Origin: Rana temporaria
Lineage: Eukaryota > Chordata > Amphibia > Anura > Ranidae
Assembly: GCF_905171775.1 (NCBI RefSeq)
Contig: NC_053492.1
Location: forward strand, 295,345,934-295,409,933
Direction of reading: 5' to 3'
Length of the DNA: 64,000 nucleotides
Shown: piece by piece, positions 12,148 through 23,565 of the stretch
How the letters are laid out: each line of letters opens with the position of its first letter
How positions within the stretch are numbered: position 1 is the first letter of the stretch
Position numbers and translations under genes: made by a program
The notes under the pieces: model-generated
Databases searched by the model: none
What the model saw: the letters and a program-made list of their open reading frames with translations, nothing else
Told to the model about the DNA's origin: nothing

Positions 12148-12155
12148 GTTGCACA

Positions 12156-12692
12156 CAGGGCTTTTTTTCAGAGGGAACGCGGGGGAGCGCAGTTCCGGCA
12201 CCTCCTGGACTGACTGTATTCAATGTCAAGGGGTACTGGGGTGTGCTGCAGGGTATTAATGCTCACTGCTGGCGGATCTATTCTAGCTGGAGGGGATCTA
12301 TTTTTGCAGGGGGTCTATTGTTGCTGAAGGAGATCTACTGTTGGGGGATGGGTCTATTGTTGATGGCTGCCAGAGAGTCTATTAATGCTGGCTGTGCGGA
12401 GATCTGTTGATGCTGCCAGGAATCTATTGTTGCTGGGGGGGGGGGATTTTGTTGTGGGTGGTACATTGTTAGGGGTATCTATTGTTGCTGGCTGAAGGGG
12501 AAACCAAATTCCATACAAATTACTTAGCACAACAAAATGATACTTGGTTCTGTATTGTCTAAAAGGGCGGTACTGGGAGGTGGGTAGGGGATGTAACCAA
12601 GGGACGCTGCTCGGAGGTGGGTAGGGGCGGAGAAAACAAGTGACTCGGAAAAGGGGAGTTCCTGCACCTATTGTCTGAGAAAAAAAGCCCTG
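12156..12692. mobile_element. hAT-like MITE with perfect 8-bp TSD
   Basis: The ends are CAGGGCTTTTTTTCAGAG and GTCTGAGAAAAAAAGCCCTG. The 8-bp direct repeat GTTGCACA sits at 12,148-12,155 and 12,693-12,700. The CAG-initial terminus plus the 8-bp duplication indicate hAT. The middle is a degenerate G-rich tandem region based on TCTATTGTTGCTGGGGG. 537 bp, non-coding. Confidence 0.85.
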
Positions 12693-12783
12693 GTTGCACA
12701 TATGCTGAAAGTATGGTCAATAATTCCAATGTGCGAAGGGAGCGGGCCGGGTGAAACCAGAAGTGCTTTTATTAAAAAGTTTC

Positions 12784-13092
12784 TGCAATAACACAAACAC
12801 ATGACCTTCAGACTGATAAACTGGGTAGCAACTGCTTTTGTGTTCATACAAAATAATACACATCTATATCTATAATAATAACATCCACATATACAGGAAT
12901 AATGTCCTCATATAAAATAATAAACAATTGCACATGTGCTGATATGGTAATTATTCACACAGCAACCTTTACTGATCACAGGGATGTAAATTAAATCGCT
13001 TTCACCCTGTTTATAGCCTTAAATATGCTCCCTCTTACCTGCAATGACACAAACACATGACCTTCAGACTGATAAACTGGGTAGCAACTGCT
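12784..13092. repeat. pair of 53-bp direct repeats
   Basis: A 53-bp segment beginning TGCAATAACACAAACACATG recurs at 12,784-12,836 and 13,040-13,092 with one mismatch, 256 bp apart. The intervening AT-rich sequence has no recognisable transposon ends. This is a local duplication of unknown origin. Confidence 0.6.
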
Positions 13093-14317
13093 ATTGGGTT
13101 CCCACCAAAAACAAAGGTCAGTCTTTTGGTTCCCCTGCTATTAGCAATGGTTCCAGAATGTGCTTTCTGTCATTCAGGCTTTTCACTATGCTGCCATCTA
13201 CTGGTGATTTAATATAAATGCCATGAGTTTTACTTTCTCCATTAGCAGAACTATAATCCTTTTTTATGGGGTACCTGATTTTGACAACCCTTACACATGG
13301 GGAGCTTTTCTAGCCTGTTATTATTCTGCTCTTGCATGAGCCTGATCATGCTTTGTACTGTGTGTGCACTGTTGTCACCTATCAGTAAGTTTCACTGCAA
13401 GTCTTGGTTCTGAAACATCTTGCTTGTTCTCAGCAAGGCATCTTCACCTCTGGGGCCACCCTAACTTATAAAACAGTTCTTAGAAAATATCTAAACTAAA
13501 AAAATGAAATATATTGCATTTGACTGGACTGGACTGGACTGCAGTGGCTACTTTTTTTTTCTTCTAATTTTTTACCTGATGATCCTTCCAATAACACACT
13601 TCCAATCTTAGGGTGGCAATGCTGTATTTAATCAGGGGAGAAGCAGTGTCACTCTAGGACAGAACTGTAAACAGTTCTCGTCTCGTTTCTATAATATAGA
13701 GGGGAGGGCTTGTGTAGTCCCTTTCAGGTGGCTGGCAGTAACAGATAAGAGTACAGCGCAGGCAGAGGGCATAGGAAGATATTGGCTAACTCGATTTCTG
13801 GAAGGATCAACAGGTATCTTTTGAAATTATAACAAAACATTTTGAATTTTATTTTTAACAGTCCAAAAGGGAACAAATAAGAGATGCTTATTTACATACT
13901 CTTAAAAAAGTGATTTAAGGGTTATTTAGGTTTGTTTATGAGTGGGTCAGCAGCATTGCATCCTAGGCTGTTCTCCCGATTGAACTACAATGCACCCTCC
14001 TTTACTCATTTCCATTACATAGTGGGATGGGCTGTCATGCACAGCATTTGAGACAGCTGGAAAAGCTGATAAAATTGTTTGAGATTTTAGTTAGATGAAC
14101 AAAATGTAAAAAAAAGACCCAAGATATCTATCAGGATTAACAGCCATCACATCTAAGCCTACCAGTTGCATCTCTGCAAGTGAGCTACTCACTACTATTT
14201 AGCAGATGCACTGAGATGCAATTCTTAATGGAACCACAGCACATTTTCCTGTGTGTGGAAACACATAGTGCCCTGTGGTTTCCGAGCGGCTACGATTTTG
14301 GAAAAGGTTCAGATGTT

Positions 14318-14320
<3 letters not shown>
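13093..14320. other. no gene recognised
   Basis: Only minor features are present, such as three GGACT units near 13,525. There is no long open frame or repeat boundary. Confidence 0.35.

Positions 14321-14407
<87 letters not shown>
14321..14407. repeat. (TA)n microsatellite
   Basis: An uninterrupted TA dinucleotide run of about 43 units. It generates the apparent Ile-Tyr repeat in two frames. Confidence 0.95.
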
Positions 14408-14412
<5 letters not shown>

Positions 14413-15330
14413 TTCTATATTTTATTATATTTTTTTCTATTCTGTAGTATTGTTTTTCTATTCTATTCTTTACTATTATTTTCTAATCTTTTCTATTCAA
14501 ATAAAATTTCATTCTATATGAAATTCGAAATTCAGAAAATGGTTATATATAGAATTTTTTCAAATTCTGTCAAATTTTTTCAAATGAGGTAGATATTTTT
14601 CGAATTTAATCAAATTTTTGGGAATTCGAATATGAAACAAATCTATTCTATTCTTTTCTATTCAAATTCAATTTCATTCTATATGAAATTCAAAAGTATA
14701 ATAGAAAATAATATAAAAGAATAGAATGGAAAAACAATAGAACAGAATAGAATAAAACATATATTATATTATAGAAAAGAATAGAAAAACAATAGAACAG
14801 AATACAATATAATATAAAATATATTTTATTGTATTCTGTTCGATTGTTTTTCTATCCTATTCTATTCTTTTCAATTTTTTTAGTTTCCATTGTTTTGAAT
14901 TATTTTCCAATCTATTCTCGAATTGGAATTTATACTATTCGAAATTTTAATTTTGCAAGACGATCATGTTCTATTTTATTTTATTTTATTAAATTATATT
15001 CTATTCTTTACTATTCTTTTATTTTTATTCTATTGCTTAATTATTTTTTATTCTATTTTATTGTATTATTTAAAAAAATATATTATTCGATTCAAATTTG
15101 TTTTCTAATTCTTTTCAAATTCGATTAAAATTCTATTCAAATTTGTTTTCTAATTCAATTCACTTCGAATTTCATCCGCTTTTTTTTCTATTTGAATCGT
15201 TACTTCAGATTCGTTTAAATTTGCTACTATTGTAATTCAGAAATTTGGGTGCATCCGACTTTCCGAATAATGAAAAATTTGTCCGAAATTTGATTTGGAA
15301 CAAAACAAAATGCACATGTCTAGTATTAAG
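14408..15330. repeat. AT-rich TTCTA/TAGAA domain
   Basis: Degenerate pentamer arrays (TTCTA, TTTCTATTC) occupy 14,410-14,690. They switch to the complementary sense (GAATAGAAAAACAATAG) at about 14,695-14,820 and switch back. GAAATTC/GAATTTC words are interspersed. The right edge (TGCACATGTCTAGTA, near 15,310) resembles a transposon end, so this may be the expanded interior of a DNA element. No gene. Confidence 0.6.
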
Positions 15331-15536
15331 GAACCAGTTTGGTTTTTAGGGACCGTCTCAATGACAGTGTACTTTGGCAGTGTATTTTCTGGCTGTGGAA
15401 CTAAATAATTGTATTATTTTGCAATAAGCTTGTGCTTACAGACAGCGGCAGTCTAGTATTATTTGATTAATTTCACTTAAAAAAATGTATTTTTTGTAGT
15501 TTTAGCAGTGTCACTGATGTTTTTTATATATATATA

Positions 15537-16014
15537 TTAAAGTGGATGTAAACCCCAAAAACATTTTTTTTTATGTCACAATGTAGAGTATAAGATTCCC
15601 TTTCATTTGTGCCCAGTCTTGCCACACAGAGTTAATCCAGCACTGAGCAATCCTCTTTTAATGTTCAGTGAAAATTAACAGAATTCCAGATAAAAACTTG
15701 CCAAATTATAAAGTCTGTTTCTCTGTTCTTGCTTTGTGTTACAGGTTATTTACATATCTAGAGCCTGGACATGTTTATCATAATATGAGGTGATCCAAAG
15801 TTCATTGTATATTACCAGGATATGTAAATAACCTGTAACACAAAGCAAGAACAGAGAAACGGACTTTAACATTTGGCAGGTTTTTATCTGGAATTCTGTT
15901 AATTTTCACTGAACATTAAAAGAGGATTGCTCAGCGCTGGATTAACTCTGTGTGGCAAGACTGGGCACAGGTGATAGGGAATCTTATACTCTACATTGTG
16001 ACATCACACTTTAA
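15537..16014. mobile_element. palindromic TTAAAGTGG-family MITE
   Basis: TTAAAGTGGATGTAAACC opens the unit and CACTTTAA closes it. The arms pair over about 200 bp; for example ACAGGTTATTTACATATC near 15,742 has its complement near 15,818. The right arm lacks the GGATGTAAACC segment. A relative at 57,467-58,275 keeps both full ends. TTAA at both borders suggests a TTAA-target superfamily. Confidence 0.75.
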
Positions 16015-16401
16015 CTTTCCTCTGATTAAAGCGAGACTTCCTCTACAACATAGACATGCATCTTCTCTATGCTGTGCTCAGCTTGATCTCCTCCTCCTCC
16101 ATTTTGCTACTGTCAGTCCACCCTCAGCAAGCCAGCAATAGCTATATCCTGCAGCAAGGCAGAAATAGAATATTTAAATAATTCCACCTATTCCTCATGG
16201 CCCGTTTGTATGGGTATTATGAGGGGAATTAGCAGAGAAAAAATAAGAGGGAGCACCAGCAATGCTGGCTAAATGACTGTTCTTTGCCCAAGAAGAGGAA
16301 GATTACGAAAGCTTCATGAGTTAAAGTGATTGTAAATGATCACCTTGTAAAACAAACCATTCAGTTTACAATAAGAATTAAAGGCAAAACATTTGTGTAT
16401 A
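16015..16401. other. no gene; left end of a TTAAAGTGATTGTAAA repeat
   Basis: At about 16,321 TTAAAGTGATTGTAAATG resembles the start of the TTAAAGTGG family and is cut short by the Tc1 end at 16,402. Otherwise nothing is seen. Confidence 0.4.
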
Positions 16402-16795
16402 CAGTGCATCCGGAAAGTCTTCACAGCGCTTCACTTCTTCCACATTTCGTTATGTTACAGCCTTATTCCAAAATGGACTCAATTCATTATTTTCCACAAA
16501 ATTCTACACACAATACCCAATAATGACAACGTGAAAGAAGTTTGCTTGAAATCTTTGCAAATTTATTAAAAACGAAAAAAATCACATGTACATAAGTATT
16601 CACAGCCTTTGCCATGACACTCCAAATTTAGCTCAGGTGCATCCTGTTTCCACTAATTATCCTTGAGATGTTTCTACAACTTGATTGGAGTCCATCTGTG
16701 GTAACTTCTTTTGATTGGACATGATTTAGAAAGGCACACACCTGTCTATATAAGGTCCCACAGTTAACAGTGCATATCAGAGCACAAACTAAGCC

Positions 16796-17735
16796 ATGAA
16801 GTCAAAGGAATTGTCTGAAGACCTCCGAGATAGGATTGTTTTGAGGCACAGATCTGGGGAAGGGTACAGAAAAGTTTCTGCAGCATTGAAGGTCCCAATG
16901 AGCACAGTGGTCTCCATCATTCATAAATGGAAGAAGTTTGGAACCAACAGAACTCTTCCTAGGGCGAGCTGCCTAGCCAAACTGAGCGATCGGGGGAGAA
17001 GGGCCTTCGTCGGTGAGGTGACCAAGAACCCAATGGTCACTCTGACAGAGCTCCAGCGTTTCTCTGTGGATAACATTCCAAAATAACAACCATCTCTGCA
17101 GCACTCCACCATTCAGGCCTGTATGGTAGAGTGGCCAGGCAGAAGCCACTCCTCAGTAAAAATGCACATGACAACCTGCCTGGAGTTTGTCAACTCTCAG
17201 ACCATGAAAAACAAAATTCTCTGGTCTGATGAAACAAGGATTGAACTCTTTTGCCTGAATGGCAAGTGACATGACTGAAAAAAACCAGGCACCACTCATC
17301 ACCTGGCCAATACCATCCCTGCAGTGAAGCATGATGGTGGTAGCATCATGCTGTGGGGATGTTTTTCAGCGGTAGGAACTGCGAGACTAGTCAGGATGGA
17401 GGGAAAGATAAATGCAGCAATATAAAGAGACATCCTTGATGAAAACCTGTTTAAGAGAGCTCTGGATCTCAGAATGGGGTGAAGTTACATCTTCTAACAG
17501 GACAACGACCCTAAGCACACAGCCGAGATAACAAAGGAGTGACTACGGGACTCTGTGAATGTTCTTAAGTGGCCCAGCAAGAGCCCAGACTTGAACCCGA
17601 TTGAACATCTCTGGAGAGATCTGAAAATGGCTGTGCACTGATGCTCCCCATCCAACCTGATGGAGCTTCAGGAGGTCCTGCAAAGAAGAATGGGAGAAAC
17701 GGACAAAAAAATAGGTGTGCCAAGCTTGTAGCATC
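16796..17735 (+). pseudogene. Tc1 transposase, inactivated
   Basis: The reading frame starts at the ATG at 16,796 (MKSKELSEDLRDRIVLRH), which is where Tc1 transposases of this family usually start. It is open for 96 codons through the N-terminal paired-type helix-turn-helix DNA-binding region. It then hits stops and frame changes from 17,084 on. Homology continues in other frames: a TGGTCTGATGAAAC block (WSDE, first catalytic Asp, near 17,222), DNDPKHTA (second Asp, near 17,500) and SPDLNPIEHLW (near 17,585, contributing the Glu of DD34E). Several in-frame stops remain even when frames are followed. The protein would have cut and pasted the element through its terminal repeats; this copy cannot encode it. 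Confidence 0.88.
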
Positions 17736-17929
17736 ATACTCAAAGGATTTTTTATTTTAAATAAATTTTCAAAGATTTCAAACAAACTTTCTTCTTTCAC
17801 ATTATGGGCAGGGGCGTACCTAGAGCATTTGGCACCCGGGGCGGATCCAATATCTGGCACCCCCACGTTAAAATGTAAAAACACCCCACTGTGCCCCCTG
17901 CATACCACTGCATCCTTCAATATCTTTTT

Positions 17930-19160
17930 GTTACTACTGTGTACCCCTCTCCACAACTGCACCTCTGGACCCCTTTACATTGCACAGCACCCTGCACCTC
18001 TGGACCACTTTACATTGCACAGCACCCTGCATCACTCGACCCCTTTACATTACACAGCCCCCTGCATCACTGGACCCCTTTACATTACACAGCCCCCTGC
18101 ATCACTGGACCCCTTTACATTACACAGCCCCCTGCATCACTGGACCCCTTTAAAATTACACAGTACCCTGCATCACTGGACTCCTTTAAAATTACACAGC
18201 ACCCTGTATCACTGAACCCCTTTACATCTCACAGCCCCCTTCACCTCTGGACCCTTTTACATTACACAGCACCCTGCACCTCTGGGCATCTTTACATTAC
18301 ACAGCACCCTGCACCTCTTTACATTACACAGCCCCCTGCACCACTGGACCCCTTTACATTACACAGCACCCTGCACCTCTGGACCTCTTTACATTACACA
18401 GCCCCCTGCATCACTGGACCCCTTTAAAATGACACAGTACCCTGCATCACTGCACCCCTTTACATTACACAGCACCCTGCATCACTAGACCCCTTTACAT
18501 TACACAGCACCCTGCACCTCTTTACATTACACAGCCCCCCTGCACCACTGGACCCCTGCACCTCTGGACCCCTTTACATTACACAACACCCTGCAACTCT
18601 GGACCTCTTTACATTACACAGCACCCTGCATCACTAGACCCCTTTACATTACACAGCCCCCTGCACCACTGGACCCCTTTACATCACATAGCCCCCTGCA
18701 CCTCTGGACCCATTTACATCACATAGCCCCCTGCACCCTTTACATTACACAGCACTCTGCACCTCTGGACCTCTTTACATTACACAGCCCCCTGCATCAC
18801 TGGACCCCTTTACATTACACAGCACCCTGCATCACTGGACCCCTTTACATCTCATAGCACCCTGCATCTCTGGACCCTTTTACATTACAGAGCACCCTGC
18901 ATCACTGCACCCCTTTTACATTACACAGCCGCCTGCACCTCTGCACCCCTTTACATCACATAGCCCCCTGCACCTCTGGACCCTTTTACACTACACAGCC
19001 CTCTGCACCCCTTTACATTACACAGCACCCTGCATCACTGGACCCCTTTACATCTCATAGCACCCTGCATCACTGGACCCCTTTACATTACACAGCACCC
19101 TGCATCACTGCACCCCTTTTACACTACACAGCCGCCTGCACCTCTGGACCCCTGCATGTT
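17930..19160. repeat. C-rich minisatellite, about 35-bp unit
   Basis: Dozens of degenerate copies of a unit built from CCCCTTTACATTACACAG and CACCCTGCATCACTGGA. The plus strand is C-rich and G-poor. Long open frames across it (for example 17,891-18,427) are a by-product of the repeat. Confidence 0.9.
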
Positions 19161-19450
19161 ACACAGACCCCCTTCAGTGCAGACACCCCCTCAGTGCAGA
19201 CACCCCCCCTTAGTGCAACCCCCCCTCAGTGCAAATCCCCCCCCCCCCTCAGTGCAAACCCCCTCGGTGCAACCCCCCAGTGCAAACACCCCCATTGCAA
19301 CCCCCCCTTAGTACAAACCCCCCCCCCTCAGTGCAAACCCCACTTAGTGAAAACCCCCTCAGTGCAAACACCCCCTTAGTACAACCCCCCCTCAGTGCAA
19401 ACCCCCCCTTCAGTGAAATCCCCCCAGGTGCAAACACCCCCCCTCCCCAT
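19160..19450. repeat. C-rich minisatellite, about 18-20-bp unit
   Basis: A second array follows directly, with units such as CAGTGCAAACCCCCCCTT. It has the same strand bias as the preceding array but a different unit. Confidence 0.85.
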
Positions 19451-20129
19451 TCAGTACCTCAGATCATCGCAGCGCCACGGCACATGGACAGAAGGTCCCT
19501 GCGGCCCCTCCCCCTCTGTACACACAAACAGAGAGGAGGGGGCTGTGCCTGTGTGCCGACTGCCGAGCACCGCTAACAGCCCGTGGCTGTGAGAGGAGGG
19601 GATGGATGGTGCTGCGGTGTCACCCCGCACCCCCCCCCTCTTGTACCGCGGCGCTCCGATTCCGTGGCGCTCATCGCTGCAGTCGCGGGGGGGCGCGTCT
19701 CCGCCCCCCCCAACATGTCAGCTAAAAAAAAAAGTGATTTTTTTTTTTTTAAATCGGGATGGTGTCACCCCTCTAGCGGGTGTCATCCGGGTGTGGACCG
19801 CACCCCCCTAGCAACGCCTCTGATTATGGGTTATTGGATGTAATAAAACACTCGCACCTGGATATGATATGACAATAGAGTAGGGCCGCAGCTGTCCAAT
19901 GTTGTCCCCACTCATGGGGCAAACATTTTTGAATAGTGAATAGACAGCGCTTGCTCCTCCTTAACATTAATTCCTCTGATGAACATACTCGTCTAAAATT
20001 TCTATATAATTAATACCTGGGATGGATTAGTGTGGCATGTAGCTATGTGTCATGGTGACAAAGTCATGGCTTACATACATACATATTAATGAACCAAATA
20101 CCACATGAATGAAAACTTATATGGCGCGG

Positions 20130-22264
20130 CACATGCGAACTTAATCGCCTCTGGGCGCTTGTTGTTCCTGTCTCCTTTGGTATCAAAAGAGATGCGTTTT
20201 GATCTTTCTCCTGAATGCTAAGTGGTTCTCCTCCAACCGAATGCTGGTTGGTAAAGCGTTCCATAGTCTGGGACCCTGGACCGCGAATCTCCTTTCTCCT
20301 TTGGATTTGTAGTTGACTTTCGGTATCTGAAGAAGATTTTGATCAGAGTGCTTTGAAAGCAATTCTGTCTTTTACTGGCAACCAATGAAGTGATCTCAGT
20401 GAAGGTGAGATTGATTTCCAGGGTTTTTTCCCAGTCACAAGTCTGGCGGCCGTATTTTGAACGACTTGCAGACGAGCGATCTGGTACTTTGGGAGTCCGA
20501 GGTAAAGGGCATTTGCATAGTCCAATCTGGAGTTTACAATTGTTCCTACCACGACTGCTATGTCTTCTTTGGGAATGAAAGGAGTAAGTCTGCGTTAGTA
20601 GGTGCAGGAGATGGTGAGATCCGCTGACTACTGACCCTATTTGTGCGTCCATTGTCATGTAGGAGTCAAAGATGACCCCGAGACTTTTGACTTTGGCGCT
20701 AGGGGTGATGAATGGGCGGGGGGGTCCAAGTTGTAGTAGGTTGTTTTATACGCTTGGCGTGAAACAGGAGAAGTTCTGTTTTCGCTCCATTGAGTTTAAG
20801 ATAACTCTTTGTCATCCAGTTCTCTATCAAAGAGAGGCATGTCTCTAGATTGAGGTGGCGATCCTTTTTATTGCAAATGCGGAAATATAGTTGCGTGTCG
20901 TCTGCATATGAGTGATAAAGCAGTTCTTGGCTGCTGATGATTTCAAAAAGCGGTCGAAGATAGATGTTGAATAACACCGGCGACAGAGGCGATCCTTGAG
21001 GGACTCCGCACGATAATGTGCGTTTCTCAGAGGTGAAAGGTCGTAACTTCACTGTTTGCGATCGGTTGTGCAAAAAAGAGGAGAACCAAGATAAATCGCC
21101 TTCTGCGACTTTGGCTACTTCAGCTAGCCGAGTCAAAAGTAGCTTGTGGTCTACAGTGTCGAAGGCTGCGCTTAGGTCCAACAGAACCAGAAGACAAGAT
21201 TCTCCTTCGTCTGCGGCCTCTAAAGCGTCGTCCCATATTTTGACCAATGCTGTTTCCGTCCCGTGTCCAGGACGGAAGCCCGATTGAAAAGGATCAAGTA
21301 GGTTGTGGGTATCTAGATGCTGTTGCAGCTGTTGTACCACTACTTTTTCCATTATCTTTGAGAGAACGTTTAGGCCTGTTATGGGACGGCGGTGAATTGG
21401 GTCCTTAGGGTCTAGGGTGGGTTTCTTTAAGATAGGTCGGATTATGCCCTCTTTCAACTGGGAAGGCACTATACCTTCCTTGAATGATTGGTTAATAAGC
21501 TGCGTGATAGGAGGTGCCAAGATGTCAGCGCATTCCTTCAGCAGTTTAGTGGGGATGATATCATTTGGCGCTGTGCCGTTACGCAAAGTACCAATGATAT
21601 TCTTTGTGGCATGGATAGAGATGGGTTCCAGCGTAAACTTACCTAATTGTGGTGAATTACTGCAGGTATTGTATGGATAATTACGGGGGGGTTGGGGGTG
21701 GTGTTGTTTTGCTGAATGCTTTCCCGGATTCCCTCGATTTTATTAATGAAGTAATCCGACAATTCATTGCAAAATTCTTGGGTATCCGAATTGGGGGTTT
21801 CAAGACATTCTGGATTCATGGTCTGAGTGACCAGCTTGAAGAGTTCGCGTGGGCGATTTAGGGCGTTGTTGATAGCCTCAGAAAAATAGTTTTTCTTGGC
21901 TTTGAAGATTTCTTTGTGGTATTTTCTTGTTGTTGCTTTGTAGATGGTGAGGTTCTCATCTGAAGAGCTTCTTTTCCAGGCGGCTTCCGCCCTTCTGCGC
22001 TCTTGCTTCAGTAATGCCAGTTGGTTGTTGAACCAGCTGGAGGTATTTTTTCGGATGCAGGTTTTACGTTTCGGCGCTATTAAGTCGGCTGACTGTAATA
22101 GGGCTGTGTTTATGGCATCCAGTGTTTCTTCAGCCGTTTGATGCGGCTGAATTGTTTTTATTTTTTTCCTTAATGTGGTTTTGAAGAGTTCCGAATGGAG
22201 CTTCTTCTGACATCTAGTCCAGTGTGTTGTCACTATATTTGATGTTTTTGTTGAGGGGGGGGGA
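20130..22264 (-). pseudogene. LINE reverse transcriptase and C-terminal region, frameshifted
   Basis: A linker with FNNQLALLKQERRRAEAAWK (21,643-22,264) leads into the reverse transcriptase (20,699-21,586, 295 codons). Recognisable blocks are IRPILKKP, GFRPGHGTETALV, LLDLSAAFDTVDH (motif A Asp, near 21,160), CGVPQGSPLSPVLF (motif B) and YADDTQLY (motif C, near 20,897-20,911). All catalytic Asp residues are present. A frame change occurs between linker and RT, and another at the plus-strand G7 run near 20,717. The C-terminal block LDYANALYLGLPKYQIARLQ to SLRSLHWLPVKDRI (20,343-20,552) is typical of CR1/L2-group proteins. The copy is dead through frameshifts, not through loss of the active site. 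Confidence 0.87.
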
Positions 22265-23565
22265 TTCGGAAATAATGAATTTGATTGCATGGTGATCTGT
22301 CCATGGCAACGGTTCATTTTCCAAAATTTTTATTTCCAGATCTTGCCTGAAAATAAGGTCAAGTGTGTGACCTGAAGCATGTGTGGACCCACATACTAGT
22401 TGTTGGAGCCCTAATCCTTTCAGGTGGTCAATACAGGCGTCGGCCACGGGGTCTTGTGGTGAGTTGGCCCAGAGATTAAAGTCCCCGAGCAGCAAAAGAT
22501 GTTTGCCGTTGAGGGTGTAAGTGGAGATGAAGTCCGTCAATGATAGTAAAAGCTGCGATTTTGGCCTGGGTGGCCTATAGCAGAGTAGAATACGGACGGT
22601 CTCCTGGGAGTTTGTTTGTAGTTGCAGGGTAAGGGTTTCCATGAATGGAAGAGGGTTTTGAAGGACCGGTTTAGTGATTGCAAGATGAGTCTTAGGCCCC
22701 ATACACACGATAGAATCCATCCGCAGATAAATCCCAGCAAATGGGTTTCTGCGGATAGATTCTATGGTGTGTACACGCCAGCGGATCTCTTTCCGCGGAG
22801 AAATCTCCTCTGGGATGGATTCCAGCAGATCGAATATTTGTTGTGCTGCACAACGAATCCATCTGCTGGAATCCATCCCAACGGATGGATCCGCTCGTCT
22901 GTACAGACTTACCGGATCCATCCGTCCAAAGGGATTCCCCGCACGCGTCGTAATGATTTGACGCATGCGTGTAATTCCTTATATGACAGCGTCGCGCCCG
23001 TCGCCGCGTCATAATCGCGGCGACGGCGCGACACGTCATCGCCAGAGGATTTCCGCGCGGATTTCAATGGGATGGTGTGTACACTCCATCCCATCGAAAT
23101 CAGCGGATATCTTTGAGAGGATTTATCCGTGGAAACGGTCCGCTGGACCGTATCCGCGGATAAATCCTCCCGTGTGTATGGGGCCTTATGGATCACCGCC
23201 AGGCCTCCTCCTCTTTGCCCTATTCTATTTTCCGTTATAATACGATAGTTTTCTGGCACCAATTCTCCTAGAATGGTGTTACAGTCGGCTGTAAGCCAGC
23301 TCTCTGTAATAAAGAGGCAGTCTAGATCGTGTTGTAGAATGAAATCATGGATTTCTAGTCTGTGTTTTACTGCCGATCTTGTGTTGATCAGAGCACATGA
23401 AGTGTGCTTAGGCTGGGGTAAACGGCTGAGATTTTTGCTAGTCGATCGTTGATCGATTCTCAAAAGTCGCTCAGTTCTTAGGGCTTTTTTGGTGATGGCT
23501 GGTAGTATTGCGGCAAATCGCCTCAGATCCCCAATGGTTTCTGCCGAATATTGCAGATTAGCCAT
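22265..23565 (-). pseudogene. LINE apurinic-type endonuclease domain, split by a MITE
   Basis: The frame begins at the ATG at 23,565 (MANLQYSAETIGDLRRF). INTRSAVKH and FITESWL lie before the break and carry the Asn and Glu expected of APE-type endonucleases. After the break come LLLGDFNLWA (catalytic Asp/Asn), SGHTLDLIF and TDHHAI (catalytic Asp-His). The MITE sits between GGGLAVIHK and THLAITK. The insertion plus one TTA copy is 494 bp, and removing that length leaves the two halves in the same frame, so the gene was in frame when hit. The frame is lost again at a run of ten G on the plus strand near 22,255-22,264. The enzyme would nick target DNA to prime reverse transcription. Confidence 0.85.
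22695..23185. mobile_element. Harbinger-like MITE inside the LINE endonuclease
   Basis: Ends GGCCCCATACACACGATAG and the complement of CCGTGTGTATGGGGCC. Exact TTA duplications sit at 22,692-22,694 and 23,186-23,188. The arms carry GGATAAATCC, GCGGAT and related words instead of the CGATCGGTT arms of other copies. The centre is very GC-rich, with CGCCGCGTCATAATCGCGGC. It is younger than the LINE copy it interrupts. Confidence 0.85.

Larger units (their letters stand above)
17809..19822. mobile_element. 2.0-kb hAT-like non-autonomous element with 8-bp TSD
   Basis: Ends are CAGGGGCGTACCTAGAG and the complement of CAGAGGCGTTGCTAGGGG. The perfect 8-bp duplication ATTATGGG flanks them (17,801-17,808 and 19,823-19,830). 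It lies in the right arm of the Tc1 element, so it is younger than that Tc1 copy. Inside are two C-rich minisatellites and a CpG-rich terminal block. No transposase is encoded. The first 200 bp match 8379-8590. Confidence 0.88.
16402..19840 (+). mobile_element. Tc1/mariner element split by a nested hAT-like element
   Basis: The left inverted repeat begins CAGTGCATCCGGAAAGTC, the terminus of a widespread vertebrate Tc1 family, and runs through TTCGTTATGTTACAGCC. The mirror sequence on the right (GATTTCAAACAAACTTTC near 17,774) shows the right arm, which is interrupted at 17,808 by a 2.0-kb insertion and resumes at 19,823. The right arm stops matching at about 19,838, so the outer right terminus is missing. 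The element carries a dead transposase gene. Confidence 0.85.

Noticed and set aside
14253..14592. Tyr-Ile repeat proteins
   Set aside because: Translation of the (TA)n microsatellite.
17715..18427. 166- and 178-codon frames rich in Leu, His and Thr
   Set aside because: They are readings of the CCCCTTTACATTACACAG tandem array inside a hAT-like element.
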